Shown here in pieces: positions 1 through 7,361 of a stretch of DNA of 12,350 nucleotides. Position 1 is the stretch's first letter; every line of letters begins with the position of its first letter. The stretch is taken from the NCBI GenBank assembly GCA_937874515.1, contig CALNBV010000054.1, forward strand, positions 1-12,350, written 5' to 3'. Source of the DNA: an uncultured Paenibacillaceae bacterium. Its GTDB lineage: Bacteria > Bacillota > Bacilli > Aneurinibacillales > Aneurinibacillaceae. The notes below the pieces were generated by a model. It searched no databases, was not told where the DNA came from, and saw only the letters and a program-made list of their open reading frames with translations. Both the position numbers and the translations under genes were made by a program.

Positions 1-2664
1 CCTTATATCACCCTGGGTCATTCCTATATAGAAAGTGTTTGGCATATCCTGGGTACCCTCCATGAAAAGGGATTGGTGTATAAAGGACACCGTGTCTCTC
101 CCTATTGTCCCAGTTGCCAAACTTCCCTCAGTTCCCATGAAGTGGCCCAGGGATATAAAGACGTTAAGGACATCACCGTAACGGCAAAATTTAAAATCAA
201 TAACCGGGAGCGGGAATATTTTTTAGGATGGACCACAACACCCTGGACACTTCCGGCAAATGTAGCACTGGCTGTCCATCCTGAGATGGATTATGTACGG
301 GTGCAAGAGGGAGAAGATATTTACATTGTTGCGAAAGCCTGTGCAGACCAGGTGTTCCAACAGGAATATACCCTTCTTTCTCAACATAAAGGAAGAGAAT
401 TAGCGGGGCTTTCCTATTCTCCTGTCTTTGATTTTGTGGAAGTTGAAAAGGGCCACCAGGTTGTCACAGCGAACTTTGTGACAGAGCAAAGCGGGACAGG
501 AATCGTCCATATTGCACCCGCTTATGGAGAAGATGACTATAAAGTGGTTAAGGAAAATGGTCTTTCTTTCGTAAATGTAGTTGATGGGAAGGGCCAATAT
601 ACCAGTCAAGTACCTCCATTCTACGGGAGGTTTGTGAAGGATTGTGATGTGGATATCCTGCGATATTTAGGAGAAAAAGGCCTGCTTTATCATAAAGAAA
701 AACAGGAACACAGTTACCCCCATTGTTGGCGTTGTGATACACCCCTGTTGTATTATGCCAGTGACAGTTGGTTTATCAAAACAACCGCTTTTAAAGAACA
801 ATTCATCCAAAATAACCAGGGGGTAACCTGGTACCCTGAACATATTAAAGAGGGCAGATTTGGTAACTTCTTAGATAGCATGGTGGACTGGAACATCAGC
901 CGAAATCGGTACTGGGGAACACCGTTGAATATTTGGGAATGCGAGGAATGTAACCATCAGTACGCACCAAAAAGTGTGGAAGACCTGCGCAACCATGGAA
1001 CTCAAGATGTTGCAAAAGACATTGAACTCCATAAGCCCTATGTAGATGAAATCAAGTTGTGCTGTTCCCAGTGTGGGGGGACAATGATCCGAACCTCTGA
1101 AGTCATTGATGTATGGTTCGATAGCGGCTCCATGCCCTTTGCCCAGTTCCACTATCCCTTTGAAAATCAGGGTCAGTTTACGAATCAATTCCCTGCAGAT
1201 GTGGTAATCGAAGGCATTGACCAAACAAGAGGCTGGTTTTATAGCTTACTGGCTGTATCCACTCTTTTTACCGGGAAAGCTCCCTATAAAAGAGTCCTAT
1301 CCCTTGGCCATGTGTTAGATGAAAATGGGCAAAAAATGTCCAAAAGCAGGGGGAATGCCCTAGACCCCGTTGAGCTCATCAATAATTATGGAGCAGACGC
1401 ATTGCGCTGGGCTTTACTGGCAGATAGCGCCCCCTGGAATCCTAAACGGTTTGCAAAACGCAACGTGCAGGAAGCTAAATCAAAAGTTATTGATACATTG
1501 TTCAACGTTTACGGTTTTTATGCCCTTTATGCCAATATTGATGGATATGAACCTGGTTCAACCAATAAAGGAAAGACCTCTAAACTGGATGAATGGATCC
1601 TATCCCGTTTACACAACACCATCAAAGGAGTCAATCAAAGTATGGAAGAATACGAGTTTACGAAAGCGACTCGTGAAATTGCTGCTTTTGTGGAAGGATT
1701 AAGCAACTGGTATGTTCGCCGCTCGAGAGACCGATTCTGGTCCCAACAGTTAACTGAAGATAAACTGTCCGCTTATGGGACGTTACATGAAGTGTTGGTG
1801 AAAACAAGCCAATTGATTGCTCCCTTTGCCCCTTTTGTGGCCGATGAAATTTATTCTAATTTGGAAAAGGGAAGTGTACATTTAACGGATTATCCTGGAT
1901 ACGATGAAACACTGATCAATGACAAATTAGAAGAAGAAATGAGTCTGGTTATGCAAGTGGTGGAATTAGGGCGTAATATCCGAAATACCACCTCCTTAAA
2001 AACAAAGCAACCTTTATCCAACTTAATCCTGGTAAAAGGGGAGGGGGAAAAACTCCCATGGGAATCCTATGGCCATATTATAAAAGAAGAATTAAATGTG
2101 AAAAACTTACAGGTCGTGGACCAAGAGGATGCGTACCTTTCTTATCAACTAAAACTAGACTTTAAAAAAGCAGGGCCTAAATTTGGGCAACAGATAAAAA
2201 TAGTGAATCAATGGGTACAAAACCGTAGACCTGCACAGGTGAAGGAATTTGTGCATAATGGGGAAGCAGCAATCCATTTAGACAATGGGCCACTTACCTT
2301 GTCCATGGATGATGTGCTGATTGAAAAAGTACCAGTAGAAGGCTATGCCCTTGCATCTAATGAATCTCTAACCGTCATTTTAGATACAAAACTAACAGAA
2401 ACATTGGTTCAGGAAGGATTAGCCCGTGAATTGCTGCGGGGAATACAAGAATACCGAAAAAAATTAAACTTACCTGTTCATCTTTACATTGATTTAGAAA
2501 TGAAGGTTGATGAAGAGATGAAGGAGCTCATCACAAATTACGAACACCTATTACAGGAAAACCTGCTTCTTAACTCTTTGCGTTTACTTGATGAATTAAA
2601 TGAAGGAGAGCCACTGAAAGTAGGGGGAAGGGAAGTTACCCTGCGGATTGTAAATGGTAAATAG
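1..2664 (+). CDS. ileS: Isoleucyl-tRNA synthetase, IleRS2 type (5'-truncated by window)
   Basis: Class I aminoacyl-tRNA synthetase that charges tRNA-Ile in the cytoplasm. The frame is open from base 1 (first codons P-Y-I-T-L-G-H), so the gene starts upstream; about 150 residues including the HIGH motif are missing, judged from a usual length near 1030-1050. Visible parts, in order: the CP1 editing domain with TTPWTLP and GTGIVHIAPAYGEDDY; two Cys pairs (940-951 and 1063-1074) that could bind zinc; WFDSGSMPFAQ; the GWFYSLL core; and the KMSKS loop at 1333-1347. The anticodon-binding half follows, including LADSAPWNPKRF. The sequence SSHEVAQGYKDV and the absence of a C-terminal zinc finger fit the eukaryote-like IleRS2 type, which is known to tolerate mupirocin; resistance here is inference. 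The stop TAG at 2662-2664 is followed by a terminator. Confidence 0.97.
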   Translation, partial: PYITLGHSYIESVWHILGTLHEKGLVYKGHRVSPYCPSCQTSLSSHEVAQGYKDVKDITVTAKFKINNREREYFLGWTTTPWTLPANVALAVHPEMDYVRVQEGEDIYIVAKACADQVFQQEYTLLSQHKGRELAGLSYSPVFDFVEVEKGHQVVTANFVTEQSGTGIVHIAPAYGEDDYKVVKENGLSFVNVVDGKGQYTSQVPPFYGRFVKDCDVDILRYLGEKGLLYHKEKQEHSYPHCWRCDTPLLYYASDSWFIKTTAFKEQFIQNNQGVTWYPEHIKEGRFGNFLDSMVDWNISRNRYWGTPLNIWECEECNHQYAPKSVEDLRNHGTQDVAKDIELHKPYVDEIKLCCSQCGGTMIRTSEVIDVWFDSGSMPFAQFHYPFENQGQFTNQFPADVVIEGIDQTRGWFYSLLAVSTLFTGKAPYKRVLSLGHVLDENGQKMSKSRGNALDPVELINNYGADALRWALLADSAPWNPKRFAKRNVQEAKSKVIDTLFNVYGFYALYANIDGYEPGSTNKGKTSKLDEWILSRLHNTIKGVNQSMEEYEFTKATREIAAFVEGLSNWYVRRSRDRFWSQQLTEDKLSAYGTLHEVLVKTSQLIAPFAPFVADEIYSNLEKGSVHLTDYPGYDETLINDKLEEEMSLVMQVVELGRNIRNTTSLKTKQPLSNLILVKGEGEKLPWESYGHIIKEELNVKNLQVVDQEDAYLSYQLKLDFKKAGPKFGQQIKIVNQWVQNRRPAQVKEFVHNGEAAIHLDNGPLTLSMDDVLIEKVPVEGYALASNESLTVILDTKLTETLVQEGLARELLRGIQEYRKKLNLPVHLYIDLEMKVDEEMKELITNYEHLLQENLLLNSLRLLDELNEGEPLKVGGREVTLRIVNGK

Positions 2665-2687
2665 GACAGAAGAGAGTGCTTATAGGA

Positions 2688-2719
2688 AAACCCCCAAAAA
2701 CCTCTGTTTTTGGGGGTTT
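2688..2719. terminator. Bidirectional intrinsic terminator between convergent ileS and GH18 gene
   Basis: A perfect 13-bp stem, AAACCCCCAAAAA (2688-2700) pairing with TTTTTGGGGGTTT (2707-2719), encloses the six-base loop CCTCTG. T-runs lie within both arms, so either strand ends in U residues. It sits 24 bases after the ileS stop and 15 bases before the end of the opposing GH18/SLH gene, as expected for a shared terminator. Confidence 0.93.
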
Positions 2720-2733
2720 AAATATTAAAAAAA

Positions 2734-3978
2734 TTAATTCACTAATTCATCAATTCGATCTATTGATACATTCATTAATTTGGCCATTTCAGCCCGGGAA
2801 ACATTCTTCTTTGGTTGGAATGTGCCGTCAGTATACCCATCAATAATATTGTTTTTGTTCATATTGATGATTGCCTGGTAGGACCATTGGGATGGTTTTA
2901 CATCCTTAAATGGAGACTGGGCAGGCAGTGATGCATTTGGGTATTGCAATAGATTATTTAACATTTGTGCTGCCTGTTCTCGGGTTAAGGGTTCATCCGG
3001 TTCAAAGGTAGTACTGCTTGTCCCGTTAATAAGGCCTTTTTCTTTAGCAATATGAATGTATTTTTTTGCCCAGTGATCAGAAGGGACATCTTTAAACGGA
3101 AATGGTGTTGTCGTGGTTGCCTGTTCATAACCCATTGCCCGAACTAAAAGGGTAGCTCCCATGGCTCTTGTTAGAGTGCCATCGGGTGAGAATTCGTTTG
3201 CAGATACACCAATCATCCAATCTCGAACGTTTACTGCATAAATATCACCCTGGGCCCAATGGTCAATGACATCTTTAAAATAATCCGCATTTAACCATAA
3301 GTTATAATAGTTCCACATTTGGGGGTCTTCCTGGGATAAACTCCAACTTCCAGTTCCACGGAGATTATATTTTTGTACTAAAATTAGTTTTTTCTTAAGA
3401 GATTTTTCATTATCAAACCAAATTGTATAGGTTCCAGGGATTAAGTCTTTTCCAGCAATGCGATAGGTTGGGTCCCCAGATTTCATCGTAAATGTTAATT
3501 TAGGTGTTTGGCTTGTAGAATCAAAGGTAACTTTTGCTGTTGCTTTATATTGATCCATAATTGCATTGATTTGATGATGGGAAACCCCAATACCATTAAA
3601 GCTAGTGTTGTTCCCCCAGATCCGACCATAAAAAGGAATGCCAAGGACGATTTTTTCTGCAGGCACCTGTTTATTAAGGGTGTATTTAATAGTGTCTTCT
3701 ACGAAAGAAAGGCTTGCCACTGGACCCTCTGGGCCTCCTCTCCAGCTTTCATCATAAGCCATTACCATTAAGTAATCATTAGGGCCTGTTAGTGCATCGG
3801 AAAGTTTTTTATAGTCATAAGATCCATGCCACCCCGTTGTCCAATTATAAGGATTAGCCGCAACAGCAATGGATACTTGCTTTTGTTTGGGAATCAGAAT
3901 TCTTAATTTTTTCATGAAATCTGTATAAGAATCTCTATGTGTTAGATCGGAAGAGCACACGTCTTCTATGTGTTTCAT
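2734..3978 (-). CDS. C-terminal part of GH18 glycosidase with three SLH domains (same gene as 3935-4396)
   Basis: Most of a secreted, wall-bound family 18 glycoside hydrolase. The genuine sequence begins at T-H-R-D-S-Y; the apparent start MKHIEDVCSSDL is read through adapter sequence and is not biological. The second half of the (beta/alpha)8 barrel is seen in SIAVAANPYNW, YLMVMAYDESW and KIVLGIPFYGRIW, and near the barrel end in GTGSWSLSQEDPQMW. Three S-layer homology repeats follow, at about residues 362-413, 423-474 and 486-536 of the reconstructed 543-residue protein, each with an FKDV...W start and a T/SRAE-like end. SLH triplets bind pyruvylated secondary wall polymer, so the enzyme should sit on the cell surface. 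The substrate could be chitin or another GlcNAc polymer, including peptidoglycan. Repaired by deleting 31 nt, it joins the upstream fragment in frame. Confidence 0.93.
   Translation of the reverse strand: MKHIEDVCSSDLTHRDSYTDFMKKLRILIPKQKQVSIAVAANPYNWTTGWHGSYDYKKLSDALTGPNDYLMVMAYDESWRGGPEGPVASLSFVEDTIKYTLNKQVPAEKIVLGIPFYGRIWGNNTSFNGIGVSHHQINAIMDQYKATAKVTFDSTSQTPKLTFTMKSGDPTYRIAGKDLIPGTYTIWFDNEKSLKKKLILVQKYNLRGTGSWSLSQEDPQMWNYYNLWLNADYFKDVIDHWAQGDIYAVNVRDWMIGVSANEFSPDGTLTRAMGATLLVRAMGYEQATTTTPFPFKDVPSDHWAKKYIHIAKEKGLINGTSSTTFEPDEPLTREQAAQMLNNLLQYPNASLPAQSPFKDVKPSQWSYQAIINMNKNNIIDGYTDGTFQPKKNVSRAEMAKLMNVSIDRIDELVN
3934..3974 (+). repeat. 10-bp direct repeat flanking the adapter
   Basis: TCTATGTGTT occurs at 3934-3943 and again at 3965-3974, on either side of the 21-base adapter. 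The repeat resembles a target-site duplication, but the insert is synthetic sequence, so it is best read as the overlap at which an assembler joined an adapter-tailed read to normal reads. Only one copy belongs in the gene. Confidence 0.93.
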
Positions 3979-4396
3979 TTAACCCTTCAAGGTCCACATT
4001 GACTCCATCCAGATTGTAGGTGGCAATGGCATTGGCGATTTGTTGGGATAAGGCATCCCGATTGGTAAGTGCTGTTCCATCCCCCCATGCATTTTGAATA
4101 AAGGGTACTACCCGTACTCCCTCATTATGCATTTCATTGATAAAAGATGGATCGATGAATGCAGTATTAATTTTTAAGGTTCCATCGCTATTTAAGGAAA
4201 AATAATTGGGAGTTACCACATTTAAAGAATTATGAGTTCGGTCAATATAGTAATTATATTGATCCTTATTGATAAAACTAATGTAAGACATGCTGGTTCT
4301 TCCTTTTGCTTCTACTGCAGCCGCATCCATAAAAGGGACTGATAACAAGGAAAAGGCAAGAACAGCACTTCCCCCTATTCGCAACCATTTATTCAT
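3935..4396 (-). CDS. N-terminal part of GH18-SLH protein: signal peptide and catalytic motif
   Basis: Start ATG at 4396-4394 with AGGAG (4412-4408) 11 bases upstream. A signal peptide is clear: MNKWLR, a hydrophobic stretch to about residue 21, then AAAVEAKG, with cleavage probably near residue 30. The GH18 barrel starts around SYISFIN and includes VRVVPFIQN. The catalytic signature DGVNVDLEG (residues 130-138) gives D130, D135 and E137, E137 being the expected proton donor, so the active site is intact. After T-H-R144 the frame runs into RRVLFRS, the peptide encoded by the Illumina adapter, and stops. Skipping the 31-base artefact continues with DSYTDFMKKL on the downstream fragment. The gene is alone on its strand, with the operon at 4598 transcribed divergently. 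Confidence 0.93.
   Translation of the reverse strand: MNKWLRIGGSAVLAFSLLSVPFMDAAAVEAKGRTSMSYISFINKDQYNYYIDRTHNSLNVVTPNYFSLNSDGTLKINTAFIDPSFINEMHNEGVRVVPFIQNAWGDGTALTNRDALSQQIANAIATYNLDGVNVDLEGLNETHRRRVLFRSNT
3944..3964 (+). other. Illumina TruSeq adapter sequence embedded in the assembly
   Basis: These 21 bases start AGATCGGAAGAG and end CACACGTCT, identical to the start of the standard TruSeq adapter. The sequence departs from the adapter after that point. They lie inside the GH18/SLH gene and are followed by a second copy of the flanking decamer. On the minus strand the two frames give RRVLFRS and DVCSSDL, peptides familiar as adapter contamination in protein databases. Removing the 21 bases plus one decamer (31 in all) restores the frame and rebuilds N-E-T-H-R-D-S-Y. 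I read this as untrimmed adapter, not natural DNA. Confidence 0.97.
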
Positions 4397-4439
4397 AGTG
4401 GGTGGTTCTCCTCTCTTTTTCTCTATAATCTAGTAATTA

Positions 4440-4445
4440 ATTATA
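4440..4445 (-). promoter_or_regulatory. Possible sigma-A -10 for the GH18-SLH gene
   Basis: On the minus strand a perfect TATAAT lies 44 bases upstream of the ATG. The best -35 at 17-bp spacing is CTGTCG, only three of six matches to TTGACA. The position is plausible but the region is AT-rich, so chance matches are likely. Confidence 0.4.
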
Positions 4446-4538
4446 CTCTATTTGCTAAAATTCGACAGTTTTTTCTATCAATTTACTACATATTTAATAA
4501 GGATTTCACAATATTTCTTTATATGAATTACAGTCTAT

Positions 4539-4547
4539 TGTTATAAT
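4539..4547 (+). promoter_or_regulatory. Extended -10 promoter of the MoxR-cluster operon
   Basis: TGTTATAAT is a perfect extended -10 element (TGnTATAAT), 51 bases before the GTG start at 4598. The -35 is poor (TTATAT at 17 bp), as often with extended -10 promoters. Transcription would start near 4553-4555. A small dyad, ATGAC-TAT-GTCAT (4564-4576), would fall just inside the leader and could be an operator, though five-base arms are weak evidence. Confidence 0.55.
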
Positions 4548-4597
4548 TGTAAAAAATAGATACATGACTATGTCATTACAATGAAAGGGGAATACAG

Positions 4598-5584
4598 GTG
4601 GAACGTTGGCCAAACAAACCGTTACAAGTGAGTGAAATGCTTGATTTAATGTTTCAAATTATGAAAAAGCACTTTCCGGCTTTATTTTTGATTATGATTA
4701 TATTGCTTGTTCCTCTATTTTTAGTTCAGGGTTTAGCTTTATGGGGAAGCGGGTTTTCTTTAATCAGAGCTGATGTCGAAGGACCATGGTACATGACCTT
4801 TATGGATGCGGGAATTTCAGAAGACTTGATGGCTAATTTGCCGTTGCCGCAAATGCTTATTTTGTTTTTTTCGGCATTTGTGATGGCCATTATTTTTGTC
4901 CCTTTGGCAGAAGCTGCGATTATCATAGCGGTGGATCGAATTCGTAAAGGGGAAAAAATCCAACCCATTGCCCATATTAAACAGGCATTTTCCCGCTTTT
5001 GGGGACTTTTAGGCGGTAGTTTTGTATATGGAATCATTTCAGGGGGATTAGTGCTTCTGGTTTTATTAATCCTTGGTGCACTGGGTGGGCTTATCTGGTT
5101 TACTGATGGATTTTCGGGAAATGTTTTGCTTCTTGTTTTGGTGATCTTAGGGATGATTGCTTTTGGTATTGGTGGACTCATTGGGTCCATTTATTTATCC
5201 GTTAGAATTTCCTTTAACTTTGCTGTTATTGTTTTTGAAAAAGTTTCTCCAGCTTTAACACAAAGTTGGAATTTAACAAGGAAAAACTTTTGGCGTTTAT
5301 TTGTCATTGCTCTTGTAATCATGATTTTAACCGGGATTATTTCCAGTGCCTTTGAGGGACTGTTTACGTTGATTCTGGGTATGAGTGTGTTAAGTACACT
5401 CCTTTCTAATATTGTGAATCTGTTTACATACCTGATGTCCTTTGTCGTCTATGCCATTGTTTATTTCGATTTAAAACTTCGCAATGAAGGGACCGATCTT
5501 CAGAGGATGATGGAGGATTATCGGCAGGAAACTTTTGAAACCCAAGGCAATACTATTGAAGAAAATATCCCAACTGATAAATAG
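4598..5584 (+). CDS. Polytopic membrane protein heading the MoxR cluster (GPDPase membrane-domain-like)
   Basis: A 328-residue integral membrane protein, starting at GTG 4598 with AAAGGGG (4584-4590) seven bases upstream. Hydrophobic segments lie at about residues 27-49, 86-115, 138-168, 175-212, 232-265 and 268-292, consistent with six or more membrane passes. The stretch SFNFAVIVFEKVSPALTQSW followed by NLTRKNFWRLF, and the C-terminal YFDLKLRNEGTDL, are typical of the family annotated as the membrane domain of glycerophosphoryl diester phosphodiesterase. No phosphodiesterase catalytic domain is present, so an enzymatic role should not be assumed. A hydrophilic tail of about 35 residues ends it. 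It is first in an operon, 14 bases before the DUF4129 gene, and is likely a structural membrane component of that system. Family assignment is by pattern only. Confidence 0.85.
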   Translation: MERWPNKPLQVSEMLDLMFQIMKKHFPALFLIMIILLVPLFLVQGLALWGSGFSLIRADVEGPWYMTFMDAGISEDLMANLPLPQMLILFFSAFVMAIIFVPLAEAAIIIAVDRIRKGEKIQPIAHIKQAFSRFWGLLGGSFVYGIISGGLVLLVLLILGALGGLIWFTDGFSGNVLLLVLVILGMIAFGIGGLIGSIYLSVRISFNFAVIVFEKVSPALTQSWNLTRKNFWRLFVIALVIMILTGIISSAFEGLFTLILGMSVLSTLLSNIVNLFTYLMSFVVYAIVYFDLKLRNEGTDLQRMMEDYRQETFETQGNTIEENIPTDK

Positions 5585-5598
5585 ATGGGAGTGGGAAT

Positions 5599-6231
5599 GT
5601 GAATCCAAATCATTCTAATGAGGTTAAAAAACAAATAGAATCGATTTTATCTGGTAAGGAATATCAAACCTATAACAAACAACATGAGAATTTCCTGCTC
5701 CAATGGCTAGAGAAAATCGTAACTTGGCTTGTTGATTTCTTGAGGAATTTATTGCCGGGAACAGGGGTATCTGAGAATACCTTTCGTTGGATTTCTTATG
5801 CATTAATTCTTCTCTTTTTTATTGTTTTATTTATCCTACTCGTGGTTTTTATCCGCCGTTTTTTAAGGAAAAAAGAAGTAAAAACAACTCCCTTTGGTAC
5901 CCATAAAGAGTTTTCTATGTGTGCAAAGGAACATGTGAAAACCGCAGAAAAATACGCGGGGAATGGGGATTATCGCCAGGGAATACGTTATCTCTTTCTG
6001 GCACTTTTGCTTTATTTAAATGAAAAAGAATGGTTAAAAGCCAGACCGTGGAAAACCAATGGAGAGTATTATGATGAGTTAATGGAAGTTTCCCCTCCAT
6101 TTGCGGAACGATTCCATGTTTTATCTGGGATTTTTGATGAATCCTTCTATGGTGGCCGCCCCACAAACAGGGAGAATTACAATCATTTTTACCAGCAGGT
6201 AAAAGAGTGGATGGGGGGAGAGCAACCATGA
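5599..6231 (+). CDS. DUF4129 domain membrane protein
   Basis: A 210-residue protein with one clear membrane segment (about 65-88) between an N-terminal part with an amphipathic stretch at about 31-52 and a C-terminal DUF4129 domain. Domain hallmarks are GNGDYRQGIRYLFLALLLYL (121-140), a K-T-N-x-E-Y motif (152-157) and FDESFYGGRP (179-188). The start is GTG at 5599, with the GGGAGTGGG purine stretch just upstream. The stop overlaps the next start as ATGA (6228-6231), a sign of translational coupling. DUF4129 proteins are regularly found beside MoxR and DUF58 genes, and sometimes fused to transglutaminase-like domains; none is present here. The biochemical function is unknown. Charge distribution suggests that the DUF4129 domain is cytoplasmic. 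Confidence 0.9.
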   Translation: MNPNHSNEVKKQIESILSGKEYQTYNKQHENFLLQWLEKIVTWLVDFLRNLLPGTGVSENTFRWISYALILLFFIVLFILLVVFIRRFLRKKEVKTTPFGTHKEFSMCAKEHVKTAEKYAGNGDYRQGIRYLFLALLLYLNEKEWLKARPWKTNGEYYDELMEVSPPFAERFHVLSGIFDESFYGGRPTNRENYNHFYQQVKEWMGGEQP

Positions 6232-7361
6232 AAAAGTTACCCCAAACCTGGTTGTTAATATCCCTTGTGCTGGGTTTGTTCATTGTGGCAGGGGTTTGGC
6301 TATTCCCAGATCCATTAAAGAAATATCCGGCATTTGTGTCTGATTCACCTTCCCCTACAGGGGTGAAAGGGATCTATACCTATCTGGAAAATAATAATAT
6401 TCAGGTAGGTGCATGGAATCAGGGGAATGTTGTACCCACATCATCTATTGGAAAGCAAACCATGGTCATGGTACAACCCTTTCAACCTCTGGGTCGCCCT
6501 TTACAACAACACTGGGTCAAGTGGATGGAGGAAGGGAATCGTATCTGGTTAATGGTACAGAATCCCCAGGATATGTTTGGAATTAAGACAAGTAGTAAAG
6601 GGAGTTATGATCCTAAAAAAGTAAGAAAAGTAACAGGCGCTTATGAATGGGAGGGAGAATTTGAGGCTACAATCCAATCCGATCTCCGTCTGGTGCCCCA
6701 AAAAAATGACCGTATCCTTTTAAAAGATGATCAAGGTGTAATTTCTCTTGCCAGAAGTTATGGGAAAGGGGAATTGCTGGTTACGGTTACACCTGAATGG
6801 GTACAAAATGGAAAGATTTTAAAAGAAGACCACCTTACTCTGATCACTCCTTTTTTAGATGCAGTCGCAACAGATGTGGTTTGGTTTAACGAAACCATTC
6901 ATGGATATAAAAACAAAGGGGCATTTATTCAAGCGTACCCCCAATGGTTTTTGCTGATTTTCACTCAGATTGTTCTTGTTTCTATTTTTTTGGTTTGGTG
7001 GAAAGGAAAACGGTTTGGTGCTATTGAAATCCCCCGTGCAGCAACTGTCCGTTTTAATGATGAACGGATTCGTGCCATGGCGGCCTGGTATGTAAGAAGC
7101 GGCTTTTATCAAGAAGCCCTTTCGATCCAGCAAACCTATATTCGGAATTTGCTTCAGGAAAAATGGTATATTCCCGAATCAACGGATCTTTCCACGATGT
7201 TAACCCTGGTTAGCAATCGGTTGACACCGGAACAAAACAATCGATGGAAAAAAGTATGGGAAAAAGGAGAAAGGGTAAAGGAAAGAAAAACGATTTCCCG
7301 TAAGGAGTTCCTTACTTTATCCCAACAATTTGACCGAATTCGGAAGGAGATTGAAAACTAA
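6228..7361 (+). CDS. DUF4350 domain membrane protein
   Basis: A 377-residue protein with a membrane helix at about 7-26, a large extracytoplasmic DUF4350 domain (about 40-230), a second helix at about 239-258 and a cytoplasmic C-terminal part of about 115 residues. The domain is recognised by an opening G-V-K-G-I-Y-T-Y-L segment, the WVKWMEEGNRIWLMV strand, the YGKGELLVTVTPEW strand and a closing FNETIHGY. The fold is thought to resemble class I glutamine amidotransferases, but no catalytic triad is obvious, suggesting a binding role. I chose ATG 6228 over the in-frame ATG at 6207 because it has GGGGGGAGAG at 6213-6222 and overlaps the upstream stop. The stop overlaps the MoxR start (TAATG). 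Confidence 0.9.
   Translation: MKKLPQTWLLISLVLGLFIVAGVWLFPDPLKKYPAFVSDSPSPTGVKGIYTYLENNNIQVGAWNQGNVVPTSSIGKQTMVMVQPFQPLGRPLQQHWVKWMEEGNRIWLMVQNPQDMFGIKTSSKGSYDPKKVRKVTGAYEWEGEFEATIQSDLRLVPQKNDRILLKDDQGVISLARSYGKGELLVTVTPEWVQNGKILKEDHLTLITPFLDAVATDVVWFNETIHGYKNKGAFIQAYPQWFLLIFTQIVLVSIFLVWWKGKRFGAIEIPRAATVRFNDERIRAMAAWYVRSGFYQEALSIQQTYIRNLLQEKWYIPESTDLSTMLTLVSNRLTPEQNNRWKKVWEKGERVKERKTISRKEFLTLSQQFDRIRKEIEN

Noticed and set aside
3934..3974. A tiny insertion element with a 10-bp target-site duplication
   Set aside because: The inserted 21 bases are exactly an Illumina adapter, with no element-like ends or coding content.
4726..5190. A long open frame on the opposite strand within the first cluster gene
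   Set aside because: It is proline-, lysine- and isoleucine-rich in a way expected from the complement of a hydrophobic membrane gene, and has no domain or good start site.
4598..5584. An active glycerophosphodiester phosphodiesterase
   Set aside because: The protein is nearly all membrane segments and lacks the catalytic barrel; only the membrane-domain similarity is supported.
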